From: Aristolochia californica
Taxonomy: Eukaryota > Streptophyta > Magnoliopsida > Piperales > Aristolochiaceae
Assembly (NCBI GenBank): GCA_029961685.1
Contig: JARWKL010000015.1
Coordinates: 21,855,220 to 21,919,219, forward strand
Length of the DNA stretch: 64,000 nt
Direction: 5' to 3'
The notes under the pieces are model-generated. The model was not told where the DNA came from and did not search any database. It worked only from the letters and a program-made list of their open reading frames with translations. Numbering within the stretch: position 1 is the stretch's first letter; each line of letters starts with the position of its first letter. This document shows positions 1 through 9,921 of the stretch, in pieces. The position numbers and the translations under genes were made by a program.

Positions 1-1264
1 GGCCTCCGGCACAGGTTCAATAGCAGGTGTTGGAACCCCTAAAAAATTCTCCAAAAAAAATTGTTTAATAACAAAGCATACACAATAGACTACTATATAA
101 CGATAAAATAACAAATTAAGAAATACCGTGAGACCGAAGTGAACAACGAATAATGCGGTCCACCCTTGGAAGATCCAGACTCTTAATCAAACACAAAGTG
201 AGCATGTTATTTCAGAAAATTCAGAAAAAAAGGATCTATATTAGTAGGTCAAAAAGAATAAAGCAGAGGAGAGAACCTCAATGGAAAATTAAAGATTATT
301 AAAGTCATATAACTCTTGGATTGCCAGAACTAGACAAAAATAAACTTGCCAAACTCATCAACAAATACAATGATACAACAACCAAAAGAGATTGAAGGAT
401 TTATCTTGCTTTATTGGAAACACTGGAAAATAGCTTGATCTCAAACCCATATTAAAAATGAATCAAATGAGAAAAATGTGATAATATGCTGATTTCCCAG
501 TCAATAGTGTTGCAGGAGATATATCTTGTTTTAGGAATTTATCTAAAGTATTGTCTTAGTCTTAGTGATACGATAAGCTTCATTAAGATATATAGAACAT
601 TCCTTAAAATAGACAATCAGTACCAGCAAAAGAAACTTTATTATTCTATATCTCAGATCAGTAAACTCACGATTTTTTTTTTATCGGGAAAATGTGAGAA
701 TTTTATTAAAGAAGGAAAATAAAATATAAAAGTTACATCGAGCTAAAGCAAGGCTAAAAAACTCCACGAAGAAACAAGACATGAAAAATCCTCAATCCAT
801 AGGAAAATAATCCCCATCTAAAACCAACTGCAAAAAAACTCCCGCCCTCTAACCACATAAGTAATTAACACTAAACAAAACTAAATATAAAAAAATATAC
901 TCGATCTAGAAAATAGAACTGAAAATATACCTCTACGGTCCTTCAAGCCAGCATATCACTTAGATCTCATATCCAATATAATTCAAATACAACCAAAATT
1001 TAAAAAATAAACAAACTAGCTAAAAAACAAGCTGAAACAAGAGCACTGAAATGAGCGGCCTCACAACACCAAGGGAAACCTGGTCAGCATCTACATTACC
1101 TCAATGTCCCTAACAAGTAGCTCACGTTCCTCTGGACAGAGTTCATCCCATAAAGCAAAAGCATCCTCTTGACCATAATCTTTGAGTCTCTCCAGAAGCG
1201 CCTGAGGTGGTGTGGGTGCCATAGGATCAAAAGCTGATGTTAATTCTCTCATATCTCCCTGCAT
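1..1264 (-). CDS. UAP1: UDP-N-acetylglucosamine diphosphorylase (UAP), 5' exons only, runs off left edge
   Basis: The enzyme makes UDP-GlcNAc from UTP and GlcNAc-1-phosphate in the cytosol, feeding N-glycosylation, GPI anchors and protein O-GlcNAc. Three coding exons are visible on the minus strand: 1264-1100, 181-127 and 38-1, each with GT/AG boundaries and matching phase. Exon 1 encodes ALLERLKDYGQEDAFALWDE and LCPEERELLVRDIE, exon 2 SLDLPRVDRIIRCSLRSH, exon 3 GVPTPAIEPVPEA. This order matches the N-terminus of plant UAP proteins. The uridine-binding and catalytic regions lie outside the window. The start is the ATG at 1264 or the in-frame ATG at 1252 (MRELTSAF). The frame stays open upstream to a TAG at 1297, which overlaps a good acceptor (CTAG at 1295-1298), so a spliced 5' UTR is likely. 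Identification is from remembered family sequence. Confidence 0.9.
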
Positions 1265-1405
1265 GTCTCTCTCTTCGTGGAATTCAGAAGAGGTCTAGTT
1301 GGAATGAGAGAAGAGAAACAAATGAGAAACAGATGATAACAGAGTATCCAGCAAGCAGATATTTTTAAAACAGATGTTGTTTTTCAAGTTTCATTTAGGA
1401 CTTAC

Positions 1406-1459
1406 CTTGTTGCTTGCACGTGAAACCAAAGTCAGCATCCACTTGAAATAGAAATGCCA
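1406..1459 (-). other. candidate 5' UTR exon of UAP
   Basis: A 54-nt segment on the minus strand has a strong donor (CAAG|GTAAGTCC, exon end at 1406) and an acceptor after TTTTAG (exon start at 1459). It would splice to the coding exon at 1294. A further upstream donor (TTTTG|GTAAG) ends a possible first exon at 2920. This is splice-site inference only; RNA evidence would settle it. Confidence 0.4.
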
Positions 1460-2125
1460 CTAAAAGGTAATCACTCAAAGAAATGAAATTCTGTTGGCAG
1501 GTGTCAGGTACACATAAAAAAAAAAAAAAAAAAGTATAAGTATCAGCCAAACTGCAATAGGGGCACTATTATCTGTCAGCTCAAGCTTTACATATAGGTA
1601 GTACGAGAAACTATAGAAAGAAATAACAAAGTCTTAAACATGTCAATCACTTGCTGGATGCTAATCAGTACTAGCTTACACAATCTTGAATTGAAATGTT
1701 CCAGCCAGAAAATAATCTGGTATTAGCATGTGATCCTAACATGGATAAAATTAAAAAATATGATTATTGATCAACTTGAAAAACAAAAAATTTATGATCA
1801 TCCATTCAAGATACTTGAGTAGGCTTGCTTTTTAGATTGCTCCCAAAATGATGGTTAATTCTTCTAACAAAGTTAAGAACAGGTAAACCCAATGGATTGA
1901 CACATTCTGCACTCATCAAGTTTCCATTAGTAACATTGATTTGATAATAAGAGAGGAAACACTTTACAATGGATTGAAAAAATTGAAGGCAATGAATCCC
2001 ATGGGAAAATTTCAGCACATTCAAAAGGAAAAAAATTCCTATATGCATGACACAAAATGAATTACTTTTTTTGAAAAAAGGGGGCATTTTATAAAGCCTG
2101 GAGGCAAACAGGGAACAATATCAAA

Positions 2126-2460
2126 GAAGTAGATCTCTTACAATGAGAGATTGAAGATAGATCCCCTCTTTAGCAAGAGAATTAGCTAAACAATTAGCTG
2201 ATCTAGGAATACGATTCCAGCACAAACAAAATGACTAACAAGGTCTTGAATTTTAGAAAAACAACTCCGGTGCCTCCAAGGCAGATCTTTCTTGCCTTCA
2301 CACCACGAAATCACACTCTTGGAGTCACCTTGGAAATTTATCATGGAATATATGGAGACCTTGTCTAAAAGCCAACAGCTCATCGATGGTGGAATCCAAG
2401 ATACCAAAATAGGTCTCTTTCAAGTTACTAATGGTATTTTAAAAACGGCTGCATGTAACC
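2126..2460 (-). mobile_element. L1-type LINE 3' fragment (RNase H end) in UAP 5' intron
   Basis: On the minus strand the sequence encodes FQGDSKSVISWCEGKKDLPW followed, after a frameshift, by WNRIPRSANCLANSLAKEG and a terminal IYLQSLIVRDLLL. This is the RNase H C-terminus of plant L1-type LINE ORF2 and resembles the intact ends of the LINEs at 36640-42601. It is broken and 5'-truncated. It lies in the predicted 5' UTR intron of the UAP gene, in the same orientation as the gene. Confidence 0.75.
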
Positions 2461-2967
2461 CGACAGTCATTTAAGCTATTTTTTCTCTCTTTGCAAGAAC
2501 TCTGTATCTTATTACTTCACTTGCACAAGGTGATCTAATCTTGTGTAATACATGTTTTTTTTTTAAATAATTCTTGCACTGACAATAACTAGCTTAGAAA
2601 CAATCCAATGTCAGATATTTTGCAAAGTAATCTTTATAGACAACTCATCTTGCTAGCAAACAAAAACTAAGTAATTGAAAAAAAAAAAAATTAGTGAGTT
2701 AGGCAGCATTTGGTTGAACAGAAAATGGACAGAAAAGAAAATAAATGAAGTTCATTTATCTTGTTTGATAAAGGGGATAAAAGCTCTGCCTTGGATGCAC
2801 ATAAAAAGGGAAAATAAAATTAACTTAGTGATGAAAAAAAAAAAAAAAAAGCATCATTCAATAAGCGAATCTCCTCCGATAAGTGAATCAAGACTAGAAA
2901 AGTAAAAAGCAAATCTTACCAAAATGAACTAAACACCGCCGACTTGAGAGCTGCTTCGATTCGGGAG

Positions 2968-3242
2968 AAGAGAAAAGAAGAGAAGACGGCGGCGTGGGTG
3001 TTAGAAAACGGAGAGGCGAAGCAAAGTGGTAGTTCGTGTGGTAGGCTTAACTCAGAAATACAAAGAGAAGAGAAGAGAAGACGGCGGCGTGGGTGTTAGA
3101 AAACGGAGAGGCGATGCAAAGTGGTAGTTCGTGTGGTAGGCTTAACTCAGAAATACAAAGAGAAGAGAAGAGAAGACGGCGGCGTGGGTGTTAGAAAACG
3201 GAGAGGCGAAGCAAAATGGTAGTTCGTGTGGTAGGCTTAACT
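2968..3242. repeat. 95-bp tandem repeat, about 2.9 copies, at UAP 5' end
   Basis: The motif GACGGCGGCGTGGGTGTTAG begins at 2985, 3080 and 3175, an exact 95-bp period, and the copies differ at only a few positions. Each unit combines a GAAGA-rich stretch, a GC-rich core and GGTAGTTCGTGTGGTAGGC. The array sits just upstream of the putative first UTR exon donor of UAP at 2920, so it covers the 5' UTR or core promoter. Confidence 0.95.
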
Positions 3243-3316
3243 TCGGGACAACGAAATAGCTGTTGTGAGAAGACATCCATAACAATTAGCCTTGGGCAGT
3301 TTATTTGTGAAAACGA

Positions 3317-3460
3317 ACATCAGATGCTGGATACCTCACGCGTAGACTTGTTGAAGTAGTTCAACACAAGGTAGTACGCAGAACGGATTGTGGCACTATC
3401 CGAGGTATTTCCGTGAGTCCCCGAAATGGGATGACGGATCAAATTATGATCCAAACATTT
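3317..3460 (+). pseudogene. rpoC2: nuclear plastid DNA insert: rpoC2 fragment
   Basis: The plus strand has 48 open codons encoding [20 protein letters not shown] and then [19 protein letters not shown], a highly conserved stretch of the plastid RNA polymerase beta'' subunit. Flanks on both sides are unrelated, there is no start or stop, and the fragment covers a few percent of rpoC2, so it is a NUPT rather than a gene. The reading frame is still uninterrupted, which suggests a fairly recent transfer or chance survival of a short segment. The neighbouring bases to about 3500 may also be plastid-derived but I cannot match them. Confidence 0.88.
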
Positions 3461-5183
3461 CCAGATTGAATACAAGTACCTGCGTCAATGATATCATTAA
3501 GGGATAATTTAGCAAAAAAGGCAGAAAGCAAGTGATAATGGTGGGCGGTTGGATCTACCGTTTGGCTTAAGAATTACAAAATGTGGTAGATCACATGTCC
3601 TTTCTTGCTTTTTGCCGATAAATCTACAGTAGATCTACGTCGGTGACGAGCGCACATCATCTTTCCGACATAGAAAAATACCTCGCCGCCCTAAACCACA
3701 CGCATCTAGATTAAAATATGCTTCGTTCAATAAAAATGTCGGTATCCATCATGCCAAGGATATTTTAACAAATGAATACACAATAATTCTTGTCTTCTCT
3801 CAGATTTTGGAGACTCGGGATTAATGCATTTATATGAATTAAATGAAGCATATTTTAATGGATTAATGGAAATAATGCCAATATCATTTAGTTATTTAAT
3901 CATGATTAAAATATTGAATACATAGTAATAAATTTATTAAATATGTTAAATTAGATAACATTAAGTTCATGCTTATAATAACTATTTTATTTATTTAAAT
4001 TAATTAAATATTTATTAATCTATAAATATTTATATATACTAAAATTAATAATTTTGTTTTGGTCTTTTTGAGTACGATTAAATTTAAATTAATCATAAAA
4101 TTTTGGTAAACCTATTCACCCCCTCGATTTTTCACCTACCTTGCTTCATGTGACCTAGCTACAACATAAAGACCCTAATAAGATTACTTTGATGCACAAC
4201 TTGATGTTAGTGCAGGTTTTGATAGAATGTTCAAAAATGGTGGGGGGCCTAAGGGTTAGAGAGAATGTGTAGGATAAGTGGCTCCATTAGGGGGAAAGAG
4301 AGCGAGATAGAGAGAGAAACAGGGGTAGACTTTGGACCCAACTTTAACACAATACTAATATCCTAATGTCTTGTTTAGTTTGTGCACTTTGTGTCCTCCA
4401 TATCTCTCTCTCTCTCTTGATTAGTCATGAGGAGAAGGAAGTCGGTGCGGAGTGTATGCAACGAACCCACTATAAACAGGCGGGTAACTTGTATTGATAG
4501 TAACTTGTCAAAATCATTTATCGAGTAGGAAGTTCTTTTGGATTTAGTTTTTTGACTTAAAAGTTGATTTTCATAAGAAACTTCAATAGATATTTAGTAA
4601 TCTTTAGAAGACATTAATGTCTTAAATGAAGGTGGCAAGGTATTTTCTGGCAAAAGTAAGATTCATCAATCCTTTTCATGCTCATACTGGAGGTTGGTGG
4701 AAAATTAAAAGAAGGGAAAAACCAGAATTCACTTAAGACTTACTTTGCATGCATTACTGAGTAAACTTTCGGTAGGCCAACCACTATGACCCAACTGTCC
4801 CGTCCATTACAAGATTAAGAGCAAAACAAGCAAAGGAGGATTAATTATTATAAATGTACTTGACTGATTTAAACTCATGTTAACTCATATTGTTATGAGA
4901 AGCTAAGTAAATGTATTTACAATCGGTTTAGCGATCAAACATTGCCTCTGTTTCGCACACTCTGGACTTTTACTATCTTTCTTTCTTTCTTTCTTTTTCT
5001 CGGCAAATGCCTATCTCTTGAACAATTTTCCATGGCCCCCCATTCATTTTGGGTGCGTTAAAATCGATTTTTTTTTATAAGTTTCATTCATTTACTAGAT
5101 TCATGCAACATATAAGTGGAACATAGATTATCCAACTAATTTTTCTTTCATGAATGCACTTGTTGTAGGAAGTGTCAATCTGA
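3461..5183. other. AT-rich intergenic DNA
   Basis: I see no coding signal here. The stretch 3840-4110 is very AT-rich. There is a CT microsatellite near 4403-4417 and a CTTT-type repeat near 4978-5000. Confidence 0.7.
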
Positions 5184-5380
5184 GGGGGGGGGGGGGGGGG
5201 GGGTTAGTCCACAATGAAGTGGAAATGAAGTGGAAATGAAGTGGAAAATTGAATTGAAGTGAGATGAATTGCTTCCACTTCAACTCATGTTTGGGTGTTA
5301 GTCCAGGCTAGTTAAAGTGGCTAGAAAACAGATTCTAATGTCCTTTTCTAAATAAAGAAGAGAATGAGTAACATTTTATG

Positions 5381-5900
5381 ATTATAGTTTATTATAAATT
5401 AAAACAATAATTACGTGTGACTACAATAAATTATATAAAATTAAAAAAAAATTAAAAAATAACGTAAGGGAATATAATAAATAAACCTAATGGTTTAATT
5501 AATTATAACAATTGGATAATTAAACAATTTAATGATTATAGTTTATTATAAATTAAAACAATAATTACGTGTGACTACAATAAATTATATAAAATTTTAA
5601 AAAATAAAAATAACATAAGGGAATATAATAAATAAACCTAATGGTTTAATTAATTATAGCAATTGGATAATTAACCAATTAATGATTAAAATTCATTATA
5701 AATTAATATACTAATTACGTGTGACTAAAATAAATTATATAAAATTAATAAAAATTAAAAAATAATATAAGGGAATATAATAAATAAATTTAATTATTTA
5801 ATTAATTATAGAAATTTCATAATTAAACCAATTAATGATTACAGTTTCTTATAACTTAATATACTAATTACGTGTGACTAGAATAAATTATTTAAATTAC
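5381..5900. repeat. about 152-bp AT-rich tandem repeat, about 3.5 copies
   Basis: The start of the unit (ATTATAGTTTATTATAAATT and variants) recurs at 5381, 5535, 5685 and 5838, spacings of 154, 150 and 153 bp. Each unit carries ATTACGTGTGACTA. It lies in the left interior of the poly-G-ended element. A similar ATTACGTATGAC occurs near 49830 beside another poly-G run. Confidence 0.9.
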
Positions 5901-5985
5901 ATAAAACAGTTAAAAATAACATAAATTAATATAATTAATAAATAAATTATTTTGTAGTATAAAAATACTTAATAAATAAAAATAC

Positions 5986-6844
5986 TTAATAAATAAAAAT
6001 AAAACACGTGACAAAAAGGTATAAAATGACAAAAAATTTCCTTGCATCCTCAGTATAATGACATTTGCCATATGCATCGATAAGACTATTTGTGACATAA
6101 ACATCAGACTCCAACCCCAATTTGATAGCATATGAGTGGATCTCTTTGCTCGCATCAATTAACTGCAAGCTAGCAATTGATTTCAGAATAGTGGACAATG
6201 TTGTCTGGTTACTGTTAAACCCTTCTTTTTGCATCTCACAGAAAAGTGATATGGCTTCTTCATCATTCAAAATTTGTACGTAGGCTGAGATTATAGAATT
6301 CCAAGAAATTAAATCCTGCATAGGCATCAAATTGAAAACCCTCCTTGCATCCTCCATAAGACCACATTTTGAGTACATATCAACAAGTCCCACACAGACA
6401 AATACATCTGTATCAAAACCCACTTTGATCATTTGCCTGCCCAAATCGATCATTCTCATGCCTGCACAAGCTTTAAGAATACTAGATAGAGTGAACATGT
6501 TTGGAGTTGTGCATAACACTTTCATCTCTAGCAACAATTCCAGATCATGGAAACCATGAAGAGCACAACCTGCAATAAGAGTGTTCCATGAAACAATATC
6601 AGGTAGCAAAATTTTCTCAAAAACCATCATAGCACCTTCAAAAGTCTCCTAATTTAGCATAAATATCAACAAGTACATTGGCTGAAAAGGAATCAACATC
6701 ATATCCAAGTCGTATCAAAGATCCGTGAATCCTTCTACCCTGAGATTGGTCCTCTGAACCTGTGCAAGCATTCAAGCCGCTTGAAATACTAAACTCATCA
6801 GGCATCACTCCAAAACTAAACCCTAAACAAAAGCTACTCTTCAA
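5986..6844 (-). pseudogene. PPR (PLS-class) gene fragment inside a TIR element
   Basis: Two minus-strand frames (6844-6638 and 6630-5986) read as one PPR polypeptide of about 270 residues, interrupted near 6637 by what looks like one extra T: ANVLVDIYAKLGDF then EGAMMVFEKILLPDIVSWNT. Typical PLS motifs follow, including VGLVDMYSKCGLMEDARRVF, QDLISWNSIISAYVQ and VTNSLIDAYGKC. It ends abruptly after TEDARKFF, where sequence turns to AT-rich repeat, and it has no C-terminal E or DYW domain. Truncation at both ends plus a frameshift mean a captured, non-functional fragment. The parent gene is not in this window; the two full PPR genes here differ clearly in sequence. Confidence 0.85.
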
Positions 6845-7224
6845 AACTAAACCCTAGACCTTAAAGCCCTAAAAGTCCCAAACCTCAACTCTAATCCTGA
6901 AATTAAACCCTATCAACACGAATTTGAACCCTAAATCCCATAAACCCTAACCCTACCTCCCAAAATTTGGCCACAATCAAGATAAATTACGTACAAAAAT
7001 TAAAATTAACTCAAACACAACACTAAATTAGTTGAAAAAAAATTAGGGTTTCGGATTACCTTTTGAAATTTAGGGAAAATCACCGCCGAATGGGGAAATG
7101 TAAGCCCAATGGATGAAATCGACGCCTAACTATCGAAAATCGAAGAAGATTGAAGAAAATCGAAGGATATTGAAATCGGAATAGGTTAAATCAAAGGAAA
7201 TCGGGGGAGGAGGAAACAGAAGAG

Positions 7225-7540
7225 CGAGAAAGAAGAGGGAGGCCGAGAGTGAAAAGAGATGGAGGCCTAGAGGGAAAAGAGAGAAGGAGACGACAGAGGG
7301 AGAAGGAAGAGAAAGGCCGAGAGAGAAAGAGACGAGAGAGGGAGATGGGGCGAAAACGAGAGATAACAAGAGAGAGTAGAGGGAGCAGAGACAGCAGAGG
7401 GAGTAGAGAACAAAGACGAGAGCTGAACGAGAGCAACAGAGGGAGCAGAGAGAGCGAAAACGAGAGAAGAAGGTCGGGCAAAAAAATTCGTCGGGAGACG
7501 AAGGCTGAGCGAGAGGAGAGGAGAAGAGGGTTTTTAGTTT
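7225..7540. repeat. purine-rich low-complexity tract
   Basis: The plus strand is dominated by GAGAGA, AGAGAC and GGGAG runs. Long open frames on both strands (Arg/Glu/Ser-rich on plus, Ser/Leu/Pro-rich on minus) are explained by the base bias and are not called as genes. It lies in the right half of the poly-G-ended element. Confidence 0.8.
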
Positions 7541-7863
7541 CGGGGGGGAAGGAGCGATGTCGTCGCTCGAGGTAAGTGGATGATTTGAAAAAAAGGGCAG
7601 AATCAGTTTTTCGTCGTTTTTACCTGAGGAGATGAAACGGTGTTATCTCGCTTCAATTCAAATCATTCTGGACTAACACCTTATTTGTGATGACCTCGGT
7701 AATGCGGGGGGAATTCATTCCACTTCATTGCCCCCCCCCCCCCCCCCCCCCTCTATGAGACCAATTTACAAGTTTCATTCACCCAATTGGAAGGAATATA
7801 TTGAACTTAATATCAATACTTCTTGATCAGATTACTAACTTGAATGGAGCAACAAATTATGTA

Positions 7864-8388
7864 TTAATCCTCCAGTCCCATTAATTCGAACAAGAACTCT
7901 CTCATCAGTCTAAATAAAACACGTAAATAAATCTCATTCATGTTCGATTCGAATAGAAAGTTTAATTTTTTACATATCAGTCTAAATAAGACACGTAAAT
8001 AAATCTCATTCTTGCTCGATTCGAATAGAAAGTTTAATTTTTTACACATCAGTTTAAATAAGACATGTAAATAAATCTCATTCCTATTCGATTCGAATAG
8101 AAAGTTTAATTTTTTACACATCAGTTTAAATAAAACACGTAAATAAATCTCATTCATATTCGATTCGAATAGAAAGTTTAATTTTTTACAGAAGTCTCTT
8201 ACAACCAATTTCCCTATGGGTTTCAACATCGTTTCACTAAACGTGGGAAAAAAAATTTGTGCACGTAATGCATGCATGACTGTGCTCATCTCCAATGTTC
8301 CCATGGAGGATAGAGAACACGTTGCAGAGGAGAGCTGAGTGATTAGCCAAATGGTTATTAAGCTTGCACTATCTTCCTGCATGATCAT
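7864..8388 (-). other. open frame with four 24-residue repeats, coding status doubtful
   Basis: A 174-codon minus-strand frame starts at 8388 and contains four near-identical 24-residue units of the type CKKLNFLFESNMNEIYLRVL plus four residues. The frame survives because the underlying DNA repeat is 72 bp, a multiple of three. It lies 230 bp downstream of the MYB stop on the same strand. I recognise no domain, and the repeats alone explain the length. Differences between units are mostly amino-acid changing (for example N/S/K, R/H, K/R), which argues against strong purifying selection. Confidence 0.25.
7906..8190. repeat. 72-bp tandem repeat, four copies
   Basis: The unit start (CAGTCTAAATAA or CAGTTTAAATAA) occurs at 7906, 7978, 8050 and 8122, a period of exactly 72 bp. 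The units share ACGTAAATAAATCTCATTC, TTCGATTCGAATAGAAAG and TTTAATTTTTTACA with few substitutions. The TTCGATTCGAA part is a short palindrome present in each unit. Confidence 0.95.
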
Positions 8389-8621
8389 GATAAAACAAAC
8401 TGAAAATTATGGCAACAAAAAGTGGATTAGATTGATGGTTTAAGCTTGCTAGAAGTGAAAAATTCCAAAAAGAGATTTGTGAATATTGAAGCTTTTGGGT
8501 GCTTTTAGATCGACAAGTTGTGAAAATTATGATTCCTAGCTAATTAAAACGAAATTGTTCTACCATGGTCATCGATTTACATGCCTGGTAATCAAAGGTA
8601 ATGTGTTCTTCTGCACAGGAC

Positions 8622-9837
8622 CTAGCAGTCCCATGAGAGCTGCTCCATTGAACCCACATTGCAGTAAGGCAAGAGTGCAGACTCCATGAACTCAAGGTCG
8701 AAGGGGTTCTCCATTGCGTCTCCTTTCTCTTCATTCCTGGTCTCGTCAAACTGATCAATTCCGTATGGTTTTGCTGCCTCTGGCTGCTGCGGCTGCTGCT
8801 CCTTTGGGATGATTTCATCATGGTTGGGGACGGCCTGTAACAGCTCAGCGTTACCTCCCCACATGCAGTTCTCATCCAAGAACCCAAACCCAGTCGGACT
8901 GAAAGAAGAAGACATGGATGTGTTGTCAGAGGAATTGGATGTATGGACAAAGTCGGTTGAAGCAAGTTGGGTTTGATTATCTTTGATGCCCCAGAAAAGA
9001 GCAGGATTTGGGTTCATTGCCATGGCATCTTCGTACTGAAAACTGGAAGAGATGGGAATCGTCTCATGCATTGGATTATCGGGTGGTGGCGGCGGAGGTA
9101 AGGTGATGATGGGCGGACAGATGTTGACGGAGACATCTCGAATTGGCTCACAGGCGTTGAGATGGTGGTTACTGATGGTGAACGGCGCTGGCGGCTGCTG
9201 CTGCTGTTGAATCCGAGGAGGATTGCATGCACTGATTTTAGAGAGGGAAGGCAAGAGGTTGTGGGTCTTGGGATCTAACCCCTGTGCGATCAGCTTTTTC
9301 TTTATGCACGAGTTCCAGAAATTCTTAACCTCGTTGTCAGTTCTTCCAGGGAGATGCTTCGCTATCTGAGCCCATCTGCAAAACCCAAAACGAAGAGAAA
9401 CCGTCACAGAAAAACTGGGTCGATTCAGGCATTTAATGAAAATGCAGAAAGCTTTTCAAGGATCTGGAGAACCCTTCACCTGTTGCCGAGAATCCTATGC
9501 ACATCGATGATGATTCTCTCCTCCTGCGCCGAGAAAGAACCCCTCTTGAGATCAGGCCTCAGGTAGTTAATCCACCTCAGTCTGCAGCTCTTCCCGCACC
9601 TCTGAAGCCCTGAAACCTCAAACAATTCGCCATGGGAAATCAACCCGGAAAGGTTTAGTGGAGCATTTTAAAGCAAGAAAAAAAGGGAAGAAGAAAGGTG
9701 AAACGACCTGCATGCTTGGGGACTGAACTCCAGCATCCATGGCCATGGGTGGTGATGTATTTGACGAGCTTCTCGTCTTCGTCCGGCGACCACAGCCCTC
9801 TCTTCACCTTCTGTTTGCTGCAGCAGTGATGACCCAT
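8622..9837 (-). CDS. R2R3-MYB transcription factor, MYB26/MYB67-like
   Basis: Three exons (9837-9708, 9609-9480, 9375-8622) with GT/AG sites give a 337-residue protein; the 130-nt first and second exons and the intron positions are those of typical plant R2R3-MYBs. The start [18 protein letters not shown] is preferred over an in-frame ATG at 9849 because MYB26 relatives begin MGHH. R2 has Trp16, Trp36 and Trp56; R3 has Phe69, Trp88 and Trp107, all canonical. [20 protein letters not shown] and [19 protein letters not shown] resemble Arabidopsis MYB26, a nuclear activator of secondary wall thickening in the anther endothecium. The C-terminal half is Pro/Gln/Asn/Ser-rich with a short Gln run and ends in an acidic, hydrophobic segment ([10 protein letters not shown]), as expected for an activation domain. 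Assignment to MYB26 rather than its paralogue MYB67 is inference. Confidence 0.92.
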
Positions 9838-9910
9838 GTCCCACACCACCTCTTTAACAGTTCAACTCCAGCAGCATCAGCATTTATGCACTTATATTCT
9901 CCCCCTTCAT

Positions 9911-9920
9911 ATTTATATAT
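9911..9920 (-). promoter_or_regulatory. TATA box of the MYB gene
   Basis: The minus strand reads TTATATATAAATATG here, about 75-85 bp upstream of the MYB start codon at 9837. This is a normal place for a TATA box with a short 5' UTR. No other element was assigned. Confidence 0.6.
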
Positions 9921-9921
9921 A

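Larger units (their letters stand above)
5184..7751. mobile_element. candidate TIR DNA transposon with poly-G/poly-C ends carrying a PPR fragment
   Basis: The left end is a run of 20 G (5184-5203), the right end a run of 21 C (7731-7751). Reading inward from each end, the same blocks occur in the same order and inverted: the G run, then CAATGAAGTGGA (about 5211 and 7719), then GTGTTAGTCCAG (about 5297 and 7668). This gives an imperfect terminal inverted repeat of roughly 110 bp. Inside are AT-rich tandem repeats, a broken PPR gene fragment (minus) and a purine-rich tract. No transposase is visible, so the element would be non-autonomous. A target-site duplication is not clear, which leaves the superfamily and exact ends open. 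Confidence 0.65.

Noticed and set aside
3900..5180. Search for tRNA or other structured RNA genes
   Set aside because: No A-box/B-box pair or acceptor stem was found here or elsewhere in the window.
7249..7575. 108-codon Arg/Glu-rich plus-strand frame and Ser/Leu-rich minus-strand frames
   Set aside because: All result from a purine-rich GAGAG tract; no conserved motif.
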